A DNA stretch of 9,191 nt from Gammaproteobacteria bacterium (GTDB taxonomy: Bacteria; Pseudomonadota; Gammaproteobacteria; Steroidobacterales; Steroidobacteraceae), in NCBI GenBank assembly GCA_019242385.1, contig JAFAVO010000096.1:1-9191 (forward strand). Reading direction: 5' to 3'. Both the position numbers and the translations under genes were made by a program. Of the stretch, positions 1 to 6,714 are shown piece by piece. Below the pieces are notes generated by a model, which ran no database searches, had not been told where the DNA came from, and saw only the letters and a program-made list of their open reading frames with translations. Every line of letters starts with the position of its first letter. Position 1 is the first letter of the stretch.

Positions 1-417
1 TATAGTAACGGCTCAGGCAGCGGTCCGCTGCCTCTCCGACGTTGCCTGCTTATGTCGCCTCGCGCGGCGGGAATGCCTGCCGGCGTGTCGGCCGCTGTAG
101 CTTCTCGATGTCTGCGGCATCCACGCTGGTACGCTGATCGGAACACCTGCGCCGTTCGAGACAGGTCCGATCGTGGCAGCGTAATCGGTGTTTGACTAAG
201 TGCTGAGTCGGCCACGGCCGGCATCGCACTGCTGCCTGCGGGGTTGACGCCAGCGCGCGCGGATTTCCCCGCCAGGTCGCCAGAATGCGACGCTGGTGAC
301 GTCGGCGCTTGCCTGCGGCCTGCGACATAACAATGAGGGAATGCCGAGTGGACAGCGGACACCCTGCCCCTGCCGTACAATGCTCAGCGCCGTTTCAGGG
401 GACAGGCTGCGCCAACA
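1..417. other. Intergenic region with no convincing gene
   Basis: Every open frame I can read here, on either strand, gives low-complexity Arg/Ala/Cys-rich or otherwise unrecognisable protein without family motifs, so I call no gene. Visible items are tandem stop codons TAG-TAA at 3-8, a hairpin at 15-33, and a weak -10-like TACAAT at 376-381 ahead of the dehydrogenase gene. A gene ending just left of the window on the + strand would fit the tandem stops plus hairpin, but that is inference. The rest shows nothing I can name. Confidence 0.5.
15..33. terminator. Perfect 8-bp GC-rich hairpin, possible terminator
   Basis: The arms AGGCAGCG and CGCTGCCT are exact inverted copies separated by a 3-base loop (GTC). 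The hairpin lies 6 bases after tandem stop codons TAG-TAA at 3-8, which suits the 3' end of a + strand gene located left of the window. No clear U-run follows (TCTCC), so it may not be a classical intrinsic terminator. It could also be a processing or stability stem. Confidence 0.4.
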
Positions 418-1743
418 ATGCAAATCGCCGTGTTTGGACTGGGCTACGTCGGAGTCGTTTCCGCCGCCTGCCTCGCCCGCGACGGGCACAGCGTAGTAGG
501 TGTCGACCCGAACTCGCTCAAGGTGGACTTACTGCGGCAGGGAAAGAGCCCGATCGTCGAACCGGAGCTCGAGGAGCTGATCGTGGCGGCGGTCGCCAGC
601 GGGCGCCTGGTCGCGGGCTCCGATGCGGCGGCCGCGGTCAACCAGTGCGAGCTGCTGCTGGTGTGCGTGGGAACTCCGGGTCAGCCCAACGGCAGCCTCG
701 ACCTGAGCTACGTGCGCCGGGTGGTGCAGCAGATCGGAACTGCCCTGGCAGGTGCCAGTGGATACAAAGTCATCGTCATTCGCAGCACGCTGCTGCCGGG
801 CTCGATGCAGAGTGTCGTCATCCCGGCACTGGAGGAATCCTCCGGGCGACGTGCTGGCACCGATTTCGGAGTGTGCATCAATCCCGAGTTCCTGCGGGAA
901 GGCTCGGCAATTTACGACTTCGATCATCCGCCCAAGACGGTGATCGGCGCGTGCGACGAGCGCGCCGCCGCCACGGTGCGCGAGCTGTACGCGCGGCTGA
1001 GCGCGCCGCTCATCGTCACCGACCTGCGCACGGCCGAGATGGTCAAATACGTGGACAACTCCTGGCACGCCCTCAAGGTCACCTTCGCCAATGAGGTCGG
1101 GCGCCTCTGCAAAGCCATGGGTGTCGATGCGCGACTGGCGATGCGGCTTTTCTGCATGGACACCAAGCTCAACATCTCGAGCGCGTACCTGCGTCCCGGG
1201 TTCGCCTTCGGCGGGTCGTGTCTGCCGAAGGATGTGCGCGCGCTCACCTATCAGGGAAGGCTGCTGGATGTGGACACACCGGTTCTCAGCTCGATTCTTG
1301 CCAGCAATCAGCTGCACATCGCGCATGCGCTCGCCATGATCCGCGCTACCGGGCGCCGCCGCGTCGGCCTGCTCGGTCTCTCCTTCAAGGAAGGCACCGA
1401 TGACCTGCGTGAAAGTCCCGTGGTCACCCTGGCGGAACAGCTCATCGGCAAGGGCTATGAGCTCGCGGTTTACGACCGCAATGTCAGGCTCGCGAGCCTG
1501 ATGGGAGCCAATCGCGAGTACATCCTCAATCACATACCCCACATCGGACGGCTCATGGTCGACCGGGCCGAGCAGCTGCTCGAGCACGCCGAGGTGGTCG
1601 TGGTCGCCTCGGCGGAGGGTGAGGTGCGAGCGCTGCTCGAGAAGCTGCCGGCAGAGAAATCCATCATCGATCTGGTGGGTATGCGGAGCGCCGGCGAAGG
1701 TGTGGGCGAGAGCCGGCAAACATATGCCGGCATCGCCTGGTAA
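418..1743 (+). CDS. algD: GDP-mannose 6-dehydrogenase (AlgD-like)
   Basis: This 441-residue protein belongs to the UDP-glucose/GDP-mannose dehydrogenase family, which oxidises a nucleotide hexose twice with NAD+ to the nucleotide uronic acid in the cytosol. Visible: N-terminal Rossmann motif GLGYVG (7-12), QGKSPIVEP (41-49), NPEFLRE (155-161), EMVKY with Lys210, Asn214, and GFAFGGSCLPKDVRALTY (261-278) with catalytic Cys268 and Asp272, then FKEGTDDLRESP (323-334) in the C-terminal domain. Cys268, Lys210, Asn214 and Arg259 fall at the same numbers as I recall for Pseudomonas AlgD (436 residues), and the signature reads like AlgD rather than typical UDP-glucose dehydrogenases, so GDP-mannose is the preferred substrate. 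AlgD Tyr256 is Ala here. The ATG at 418 places the Rossmann strand correctly; the Shine-Dalgarno is weak (ACAGG, 402-406). It heads a unit with a glycosyltransferase and GtrA protein. No alginate polymerase genes are present, so the end product need not be alginate. UDP-glucose remains the alternative substrate. Confidence 0.9.
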   Translation: MQIAVFGLGYVGVVSAACLARDGHSVVGVDPNSLKVDLLRQGKSPIVEPELEELIVAAVASGRLVAGSDAAAAVNQCELLLVCVGTPGQPNGSLDLSYVRRVVQQIGTALAGASGYKVIVIRSTLLPGSMQSVVIPALEESSGRRAGTDFGVCINPEFLREGSAIYDFDHPPKTVIGACDERAAATVRELYARLSAPLIVTDLRTAEMVKYVDNSWHALKVTFANEVGRLCKAMGVDARLAMRLFCMDTKLNISSAYLRPGFAFGGSCLPKDVRALTYQGRLLDVDTPVLSSILASNQLHIAHALAMIRATGRRRVGLLGLSFKEGTDDLRESPVVTLAEQLIGKGYELAVYDRNVRLASLMGANREYILNHIPHIGRLMVDRAEQLLEHAEVVVVASAEGEVRALLEKLPAEKSIIDLVGMRSAGEGVGESRQTYAGIAW

Positions 1744-1765
1744 ACGGCCGAATAGAGAATGACGG

Positions 1766-2707
1766 ATGACACCCGAAATCGCGGTTCTGATCCCCTGCTA
1801 CAACGAACAAGAGACGGTCGCTGCGGTGGTGTCTCAGTTCAGAGCTCATCTGCCGCAGGCGATGATCTTCGTCTACGACAATGCATCGACCGACCTGACG
1901 GTTGAGCGCGCGCGCGCTGCCGCCGCGATCGTCCGGAGCGAGCCGCTGCGCGGCAAGGGCTACGTCGTCAGGAGGATGTTCGCGGACATCGAAGCCGACG
2001 TCTACGTGCTCGTGGACGGCGACGGTACCTACGAAGCGGCAAGCGCGCCGGCCTTGATCGCAGCGCTGGTGCAGGAATCTCTCGACCTGGTGAGCGCCGT
2101 ACGCGTCGACTCGAGCCAGCGAGCCTATCGAACCGGCCACCGCTTCGGAAACTGGCTGTTGACGCGCCTGGTGGCGCAGCTCTTCGGCAAGCGCTTCTCG
2201 GACATGCTCTCCGGCTACCGCGTGATGTCGCGGCGCTTCGTGAAGTCATTCCCCGCGCTCTCTGCCGGATTCGAGATCGAAACCGAGCTCACCGTGCATG
2301 CTCTGCAGATGCGCATTCCCATCGCCGAGTTTCCCACTCCATACCACGAGCGGCCCGCCGGCTCGGCCAGCAAGTTACGGACGATCAGCGATGGGGTGCG
2401 AATCATGCGCACCATCGCGCACCTTCTGAAAGAAGAGCGCCCGTTCGCATTCTTCGGAACCGTCAGCGGGGTGCTGGCGCTTCTGGCACTGGTGCTGGGA
2501 GTTCCGGTGGTGGCGGAATTCGTGCGCACCGGACTGGTACCGCGGCTGCCTACGGCCGTGCTCGCCACCGGCCTCATCATTCTCGCCTCACTGAGCCTGG
2601 TCTGCGGCCTGATCCTGCAGACCGTGACCCGCGGCCGCATCGAGATGAAGCGGCTGAACTACCTTGCGGTGCCTATCAGGTTCCGTCCGCGCCCGAACCA
2701 CAGTTGA
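1766..2707 (+). CDS. Membrane-anchored GT2 family glycosyltransferase (polyprenyl-phosphate sugar synthase-like)
   Basis: A 313-residue GT-A fold glycosyltransferase of family 2. Motifs in order: PCYNE (10-14), DNASTD (38-43), the metal-binding DGDGTY (84-89), FSDMLSGYR (144-152) and GFEIETEL (168-175). Two hydrophobic helices follow (about 227-251 and 265-288) with a short basic tail, so the catalytic domain is cytosolic and anchored to the inner membrane. Proteins of this layout usually transfer a sugar from a nucleotide donor to a polyprenyl phosphate (DPM1/GtrB-like), and the GtrA-like gene overlapping its end supports that role. The sugar cannot be told from sequence; the upstream dehydrogenase suggests a uronic acid as one possibility. 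The ATG at 1766 follows the dehydrogenase stop by 22 bases and has a weak AGAGA 7 bases upstream. An out-of-frame ATG at 1759 is ignored because only the frame from 1766 carries the motifs. Confidence 0.88.
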   Translation: MTPEIAVLIPCYNEQETVAAVVSQFRAHLPQAMIFVYDNASTDLTVERARAAAAIVRSEPLRGKGYVVRRMFADIEADVYVLVDGDGTYEAASAPALIAALVQESLDLVSAVRVDSSQRAYRTGHRFGNWLLTRLVAQLFGKRFSDMLSGYRVMSRRFVKSFPALSAGFEIETELTVHALQMRIPIAEFPTPYHERPAGSASKLRTISDGVRIMRTIAHLLKEERPFAFFGTVSGVLALLALVLGVPVVAEFVRTGLVPRLPTAVLATGLIILASLSLVCGLILQTVTRGRIEMKRLNYLAVPIRFRPRPNHS

Positions 2708-3147
2708 CCGTGGCGGGCCCATTGCCTTCGCTGCAGCTGCGCACCTTCTTCTGGTTCGGCGTTACCGGCATCCTCGGCTTCCTGGTCGACGCCGGCGTGC
2801 TGCATCTGCTGGTCACGGGGTGGAACACCAATATCTATCTGGCGCGCCTGTGCTCGTTCACCTGTGCTGCAACCAGCACCTGGATCATGAACCGCGTGAT
2901 CACCTTCGCGGCGCCGCAGCGCCGCGGACGTCAGCTCGCGGTCGAATGGACTGCCTACCTTGCGGCGAGCCTCGGCGGCGGCCTGGTCAACTACCTGGTG
3001 TTCGCGCTGGCCGTGCGGCTCTCGCCGTTGCTGCACCAGGTCCCCACGATCGCCGTCGCCCTCGGCACGCTGGCGGGCATGAGCTGCAATTTCCTGCTGT
3101 ACTCGCGGGTGGTGTTCCGCCCGGTCAAGCCGGATTCTCCAGCGTGA
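2704..3147 (+). CDS. GtrA family membrane protein (putative polyprenyl-linked sugar flippase)
   Basis: A 147-residue protein with four hydrophobic segments (about 14-38, 43-66, 83-105 and 114-135), the size and topology of GtrA/DPMS1-type proteins. The family pattern R-x2-SF-x2-A-x3-TW-x2-NR-x2-TF appears at 48-68 (RLCSFTC, STWIMNRVITF). Members are thought to flip glycosylated polyprenyl phosphate across the inner membrane or to help a partner transferase. It starts at TTG (2704), in a 4-base TTGA overlap with the stop of the upstream glycosyltransferase, so the two are probably translationally coupled. An ATG-initiated reading in another frame at 2664 has no GtrA character and is rejected. 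Its 3' end overlaps the convergent ABC ATPase gene by 23 bases. Confidence 0.87.
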   Translation: MTVAGPLPSLQLRTFFWFGVTGILGFLVDAGVLHLLVTGWNTNIYLARLCSFTCAATSTWIMNRVITFAAPQRRGRQLAVEWTAYLAASLGGGLVNYLVFALAVRLSPLLHQVPTIAVALGTLAGMSCNFLLYSRVVFRPVKPDSPA

Positions 3148-4453
3148 ACGCCTGGCGGTTGTCATCGTAGGCGAAGCACTCCGCGTAGCGGCCCCAGCTG
3201 ATGATGGTGCGCAGCGTCTCCTCCGCGGCATCTTCGGCCATGTAGTCTTCCAGCTCATCGATGAAACGGCTGCGGGGAGCGCTGTGGCTCGCCCGCTCAT
3301 CGAGTACCCGGCGGATGTGCGCCGCGAGCGGGACGTAGGTTATGAGATGCCGCGCAAACAGCCTCTTGCGCTCATCGGTCTCGCTGCGTGCGAACTCCTG
3401 CCCCGGCTCGGTCAAGCGGATGTCGCCGCCCTCGACCTCGGCAAAACGCAGCATCTGCAGGGCCTCCGCCGCCGGAAACAGGTCATCGACCTCGAGGTGC
3501 TGCTCCTCGGCAATCGCGGGCAGGTCCGCCCTGCCGTTGTAAGGCGCCTCGTGCACCGCTTCCAGCAACCCCGTGAGGACGTTCGAGGACACGTGCGTCA
3601 GCTGGGTACCGATGCCGGTGCCGGCGAAGCGCTCGGTGCGTGCCCCGGTGCGCGGCTCACCGCGGGGCCGTGCGGTCATCTCGACGTAGACGCGATCGAT
3701 GAGCGCACGAAAGCGCGGGTCATGTGCGTGGCGCGGCTGGGGCAAATCAACCGGAATCTCGCTGATGACCCTGCCCGGGTGCGTCGAGAAGATCAGCATG
3801 CGATCGCACATCTGCACGGCCTCTTCGATGTTGTGGGTCACCAGCAGCACCGATTTGATCGGCAGCTGTCCCTCACCCCACAGATCGAGGAAGTCGGTGC
3901 GCAGCGTCTCCGCCGTCAGCACGTCGAGCGCCGAGAAGGGTTCGTCCATGAGCAGGATGTTCGGGTGCACCACGAGCGCGCGTGCGAATCCGACCCGCTG
4001 CCGCATGCCGCCGGAAAGCTCGCGCGGATAGGCAGACTCGAAGCCATCGAGCCCGATTAGGTCGATCGCCTGCAGCGAGCGCTTGCGCATCTCCGCCTCG
4101 GGTACACCCAGCGCCTCGAGACCGAGCTGCACGTTCTCGAGCACGGTCAGCCAGGGGAAGAGCGCGAAACTCTGGAACACCATGGCAATGCCGGAGGCGG
4201 GACCGGAGACGGACTGGCCGAGATAATTCACCACGCCGCTCGAGGGCTCATCGAGTCCCGCAATCACCCGCAGCAGTGTCGACTTGCCGGACCCGGAGCG
4301 GCCGAGGAGGCCGACGATCTCCCCGGGTCGCAACGTCAGGTTGACGTTCTCGAGCACCACCAGCTCATCGCCGTCGGGCTTGCGGAATGACTTACACACA
4401 CCCTGCACATCGAGCAGCGGGGCGAGATTCAGCGCGGGAGCGACGGCGTTCAC
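3125..4453 (-). CDS. ABC transporter ATPase (NitT/TauT type) with C-terminal AAA-associated domain
   Basis: A 442-residue protein. Residues 13-260 are a full ABC ATPase: Walker A GRSGSGKST (51-59), Q-loop Gln94, signature LSGGMRQR (146-153), Walker B ILLMDEP (166-172), D-loop SALD (174-177) and switch His207. SFALFPWLTVLENV and HPGRVI are typical of nitrate/sulfonate/taurine importers (TauB/SsuB class). Residues about 285-436 form an extra domain matching what I know as the C-terminal AAA-associated domain. Part of it (about 308-354) has a winged-helix-like pattern ending in GGDIRLTEPGQEF, so a regulatory or sensing role is possible (inference). The start is GTG with a strong AAGGAG seven bases upstream. 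It lies 22 bases after the permease gene, forming one transcription unit. It energises the fused permease at the inner membrane; the substrate is unknown, likely a small anion. The stop lies inside the convergent GtrA gene. Confidence 0.9.
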   Translation of the reverse strand: MNAVAPALNLAPLLDVQGVCKSFRKPDGDELVVLENVNLTLRPGEIVGLLGRSGSGKSTLLRVIAGLDEPSSGVVNYLGQSVSGPASGIAMVFQSFALFPWLTVLENVQLGLEALGVPEAEMRKRSLQAIDLIGLDGFESAYPRELSGGMRQRVGFARALVVHPNILLMDEPFSALDVLTAETLRTDFLDLWGEGQLPIKSVLLVTHNIEEAVQMCDRMLIFSTHPGRVISEIPVDLPQPRHAHDPRFRALIDRVYVEMTARPRGEPRTGARTERFAGTGIGTQLTHVSSNVLTGLLEAVHEAPYNGRADLPAIAEEQHLEVDDLFPAAEALQMLRFAEVEGGDIRLTEPGQEFARSETDERKRLFARHLITYVPLAAHIRRVLDERASHSAPRSRFIDELEDYMAEDAAEETLRTIISWGRYAECFAYDDNRQAFTLENPA

Positions 4454-4460
4454 GACCTAT

Positions 4461-4466
4461 CTCCTT
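4461..4466 (-). promoter_or_regulatory. Ribosome binding site AAGGAG for the ABC ATPase
   Basis: On the minus strand AAGGAG sits seven bases before the GTG start at 4453. It is the strongest Shine-Dalgarno in the window and decides the GTG as the start. It lies in the 22-base gap after the permease stop codon, as expected for a downstream operon gene. Confidence 0.8.
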
Positions 4467-4475
4467 CGGCCCGAT

Positions 4476-6200
4476 TCAGCTGATGCGGAACTTGCGCTCG
4501 GCGCGCGCGTACAGCGGCCGCCAGAACACCCGGTTGATGATCACAACGAACAGGCTCAGCACTATAGTGCCGAGCACGCTGCGCTGGAAATCACCCGCCT
4601 CGGTGGCTTCGGCGATGTAGGCACCCAGACCGTGCGCGACCAGTCTCTGATCGCCCCAGTTCGCTACCTCGGCCACGATGCTGGCGTTCCAGGATCCACC
4701 CGAGGCGGTAATCGCGCCGGTGACGTAGAAAGGAAACACGGCGGGCAATGCCAGGCGCTTCCACCACAACCAGCCATGCACGCCGAAGTTCTGCCCGGCG
4801 TAGCGCAGCTCGGGTGCGATCGCGGAAGCACCGACGATCACGTTGAAAAGAATGTACCACTGCGTGCCGAGTATCATCAGCGGGCTCAACCAGATGTCCG
4901 GCGTGAGCTTCAGCATCACCACGGCCGAGACCACGATGGGGAAGAGCAGATTGGCCGGGAACGCGGCCAGAAACTGCGCCACCGGCTGCACGATGCTCGC
5001 GACGCGCGGCCGCAGTCCAACCCACACTCCGATCGGCACCCAGATGATGCTCGCCAGCGCGATGAGGATCGCCACGCGCAGCAGCGTGATGAAGCCGAGC
5101 CCGATCACGTGAACGATCTCCCCGGGACGGACCTCACGCAGCACGAAACCCATGGTCTTGAAGAGCGCGCCGGCCCCGATGAGCAGCAGCAGCCCGTACC
5201 AGGCGTAGTCGATCCAGCGGGCGCGCCATCGACTCTCATCGCGTGCCAGCGGCGTATCCGAGGGGCGCGGCTTGACGCCGAGGCGCAGCATGGCCCCGAA
5301 AGCGTTGCCCACCCAGCCGAGCAGAGCCGACCGGCGCATCATGGTGAGCGCCCAGGAGCTGCTCGGAGTCTGGCCGGCCTCCTGCTCGAGGCGAAACCAG
5401 TCGGCGCTCGCCGTGAGCGGGCGAAACAGCAGCTGATCGAACAGCAGGATCACCACGAACATGGCCGCGATCGCCCAGCCGATGGCGGCCAGGTTCTTCT
5501 GCGCGATCGCGAGCGCGATGTAGGACCCTACTCCGGGCAGCGTAACCGTGGTGTTGCCGACGCTGATGGCCTCCGACACGGTGACGAAGAACCAGCCGCC
5601 CGACATCGACATCATCATGTTCCAGATGAGTGCCGGCATGCCGAAGGGCACCTCCAGGCGCCAGAAACGCATCCAGGGACCGAGCTGGAAATTGCGCGCC
5701 GCCTCGACCATCTCATCGGGGATGCTGCGCAGCGAGTGGTAAAAGCTGAATGCCATGTTCCACGCCTGGCTGGTGAAGATGAGGAAGATGGCCGCCATCT
5801 CCGCACCAGCCACGCGCCCCGGGGTGAGCTGGAGAAAGAACAGAATGGTGAGCGAGAAGCTGAGGATCGGCACCGACTGCAGGAAGTCGAGCAGCGGAAT
5901 CAGGATGACTTCGGCGCGGCGGCTCTTGGCCGCGAGTGTCGCGTAGCTGAAGGTGAACACCAGCGACGCCAGCATGGCGATCAACATGCGCAGCGCGGTG
6001 CGCGCTGCATAGCCGACGAGCGCCGCGGGCGCGAGAGAGATCGGCGTGGCCTCGAGGTGCGCGAGCGAGCCGACCAGACCGCGCGCCGCCTGCGCCATGT
6101 AGACGAACAGGCAGAACACCAGCACGAAGGCGAGCAGGTCCCAGCCGCCGGGCACATAACGGGTGCGCAGGACGGAGATTGGCAGGCGGTCGAGGCGCAT
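4476..6200 (-). CDS. Fused tandem ABC transporter permease (NitT/TauT, duplicated)
   Basis: A 574-residue inner-membrane protein (from ATG 6200) holding two BinProtTransp-type permease units in one chain, the layout I know as 'ABC-type anion transport system, duplicated permease component'. One N-terminal helix (about 21-38) precedes unit 1 (about 60-260) with an EAA loop at 166-190 (EAARNFQLG, VPFGMP). Unit 2 (about 365-565) has a diverged EAA loop at 464-488 (PELRYAGQNFG, LALPAVFP). Between them is a hydrophilic stretch (about 262-328). Each EAA loop would dock one ATPase subunit, so one permease chain with two copies of the downstream ATPase makes a complete transporter core. No periplasmic binding protein gene is adjacent. 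An in-frame TTG at 6242 would add 14 basic residues and has a weak AGGA 11 bases upstream; I prefer the ATG because membrane sequence begins soon after, though its own ribosome site is poor. Divergent from the repeat-protein gene. Confidence 0.87.
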   Translation of the reverse strand: MRLDRLPISVLRTRYVPGGWDLLAFVLVFCLFVYMAQAARGLVGSLAHLEATPISLAPAALVGYAARTALRMLIAMLASLVFTFSYATLAAKSRRAEVILIPLLDFLQSVPILSFSLTILFFLQLTPGRVAGAEMAAIFLIFTSQAWNMAFSFYHSLRSIPDEMVEAARNFQLGPWMRFWRLEVPFGMPALIWNMMMSMSGGWFFVTVSEAISVGNTTVTLPGVGSYIALAIAQKNLAAIGWAIAAMFVVILLFDQLLFRPLTASADWFRLEQEAGQTPSSSWALTMMRRSALLGWVGNAFGAMLRLGVKPRPSDTPLARDESRWRARWIDYAWYGLLLLIGAGALFKTMGFVLREVRPGEIVHVIGLGFITLLRVAILIALASIIWVPIGVWVGLRPRVASIVQPVAQFLAAFPANLLFPIVVSAVVMLKLTPDIWLSPLMILGTQWYILFNVIVGASAIAPELRYAGQNFGVHGWLWWKRLALPAVFPFYVTGAITASGGSWNASIVAEVANWGDQRLVAHGLGAYIAEATEAGDFQRSVLGTIVLSLFVVIINRVFWRPLYARAERKFRIS

Positions 6201-6245
6201 CCGGCGAAGTTTGCCCGAAGAGCGTAACGATTGGCACCGCAACGC

Positions 6246-6305
6246 TCACGTGATCCTGCGGCCGGGGTGCAGGCAGTTGCAGCTGCGGTGCAAAGGCGAC
6301 CCCGG
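6246..6305. repeat. Nested inverted repeats in the divergent intergenic region
   Basis: Between the permease and the repeat-protein genes are an 8-base palindrome TCACGTGA (6246-6253), a perfect 7-base inverted repeat CCGGGGT (6262-6268) / ACCCCGG (6299-6305), and inside its loop a second inverted repeat TTGCA (6277-6281) / TGCAA (6289-6293). The nested pair would lie in the leader of the + strand gene just before its AGGA ribosome site, or could be regulator binding sites for either direction. Sequence shows the symmetry only; function is inferred. Confidence 0.35.
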
Positions 6306-6311
6306 TGTCGT

Positions 6312-6315
6312 AGGA
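6312..6315 (+). promoter_or_regulatory. Ribosome binding site AGGA for the 11-mer repeat protein
   Basis: AGGA lies nine bases before ATG 6325 and supports that start over upstream in-frame starts. Those would add a non-hydrophobic N-terminus before the signal sequence. Confidence 0.55.
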
Positions 6316-6324
6316 TCGTTCGTC

Positions 6325-6696
6325 ATGAAGGCAACTGTTATCAGGGCGGCTGCAGTCGCCAGCGTCGTACTGCTTGGAGGGTTGGCGGCGGTTGGCCGCG
6401 GGCAGCCCGCCGACACCGCGGCTACCGTCAAGGACGACATCCGCAGCGCCGGACATGCGGTGGCCCACGGGGCGACGACCGTGGGACACAGCATCGCCGA
6501 GAAGTCGCGCGCGACCGGTCACACCATCGCCGATGACACACGCAGCGCTCGCGATACGGTGCGCGATGACTCGAAGAAGACCGGCCACTCCATCGCCGAG
6601 GGGGCACGCACTGTGGGTAGAGCCGTGCGTGACGGATTCAATCGCGTGAAGGCAGGGGCCACCGGCAAGCCCAGCGAGCCTGCGCCCAAAGGCTGA
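6325..6696 (+). CDS. Exported 11-residue-repeat protein, LEA-like
   Basis: A 123-residue protein of unknown function. Residues 1-26 look like a signal peptide or N-terminal anchor (Lys2, Arg7, then a hydrophobic run to about Val23). From 36 to 112 the sequence is seven back-to-back 11-residue units without gaps (36-46, 47-57, 58-68, 69-79, 80-90, 91-101, 102-112). Typical units are AHGATTVGHSI, AEKSRATGHTI and RDDSKKTGHSI, with Ile/Val at position 11, small or charged residues early, and often Gly-His at 8-9. An 11-residue period gives an amphipathic helix, as in group 3 LEA and apolipoprotein-like proteins, which are often disordered until they meet membranes or dry. The tail (113-123) is short and Pro/Lys-rich. 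Export plus such repeats suggests an envelope stress or membrane-surface role, which is inference. It is divergent from the ABC permease and 18 bases before a glycosyltransferase gene, possibly co-transcribed. Confidence 0.72.
   Translation: MKATVIRAAAVASVVLLGGLAAVGRGQPADTAATVKDDIRSAGHAVAHGATTVGHSIAEKSRATGHTIADDTRSARDTVRDDSKKTGHSIAEGARTVGRAVRDGFNRVKAGATGKPSEPAPKG
6430..6660 (+). repeat. Seven tandem 33-bp coding repeats
   Basis: The repeat units of the LEA-like protein are 33 bases long and diverged at DNA level, but a shared ATCGCCGA core recurs at 6493, 6526 and 6592, spacings of exactly 33 and 66 bases. This shows growth by in-frame tandem duplication followed by drift. The protein period is much better conserved than the DNA, so selection is on the helix pattern. 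Confidence 0.75.
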
Positions 6697-6714
6697 GCAC
6701 CGGCGGTTGCTTCG

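Noticed and set aside
349..381. Promoter TGGACA / TACAAT upstream of the dehydrogenase
   Set aside because: Both hexamers are near consensus, but the spacer is 21 bases, too long for a sigma-70 promoter. I mention the -10-like box only.
309..1094. 261-codon + strand frame overlapping the dehydrogenase start
   Set aside because: Arg/Gly-rich shadow frame without motifs. It covers part of the otherwise empty left region but gives no protein-like pattern there.
529..1719. 396-codon minus-strand frame opposite the dehydrogenase
   Set aside because: His/Asp/Gln-rich antisense composition with no recognisable domain; the plus-strand frame is a full AlgD-like enzyme.
2659..3300. 213-codon minus-strand frame across the GtrA/ATPase junction
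   Set aside because: Shadow of two recognised genes; Arg/Ala/Gln-rich and without domain features.
4284..6227. 647-codon open frame on the + strand opposite the permease
   Set aside because: Its product is dominated by His, Glu, Gln, Arg and Asp without motifs, as expected for the antisense of a GC-rich membrane-protein gene. The minus-strand frame has permease helices and EAA loops.
6163..6324. Upstream in-frame extension of the repeat protein
   Set aside because: The extension is Arg-rich and overlaps the start of the permease. The ATG at 6325 has AGGA nine bases upstream and begins directly with a signal-like sequence.
6430..6660. Possible CRISPR or non-coding tandem array with 33-base period
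   Set aside because: There are no conserved repeats separated by unique spacers. The units are contiguous and in frame, and the period is explained by the 11-residue protein repeat.
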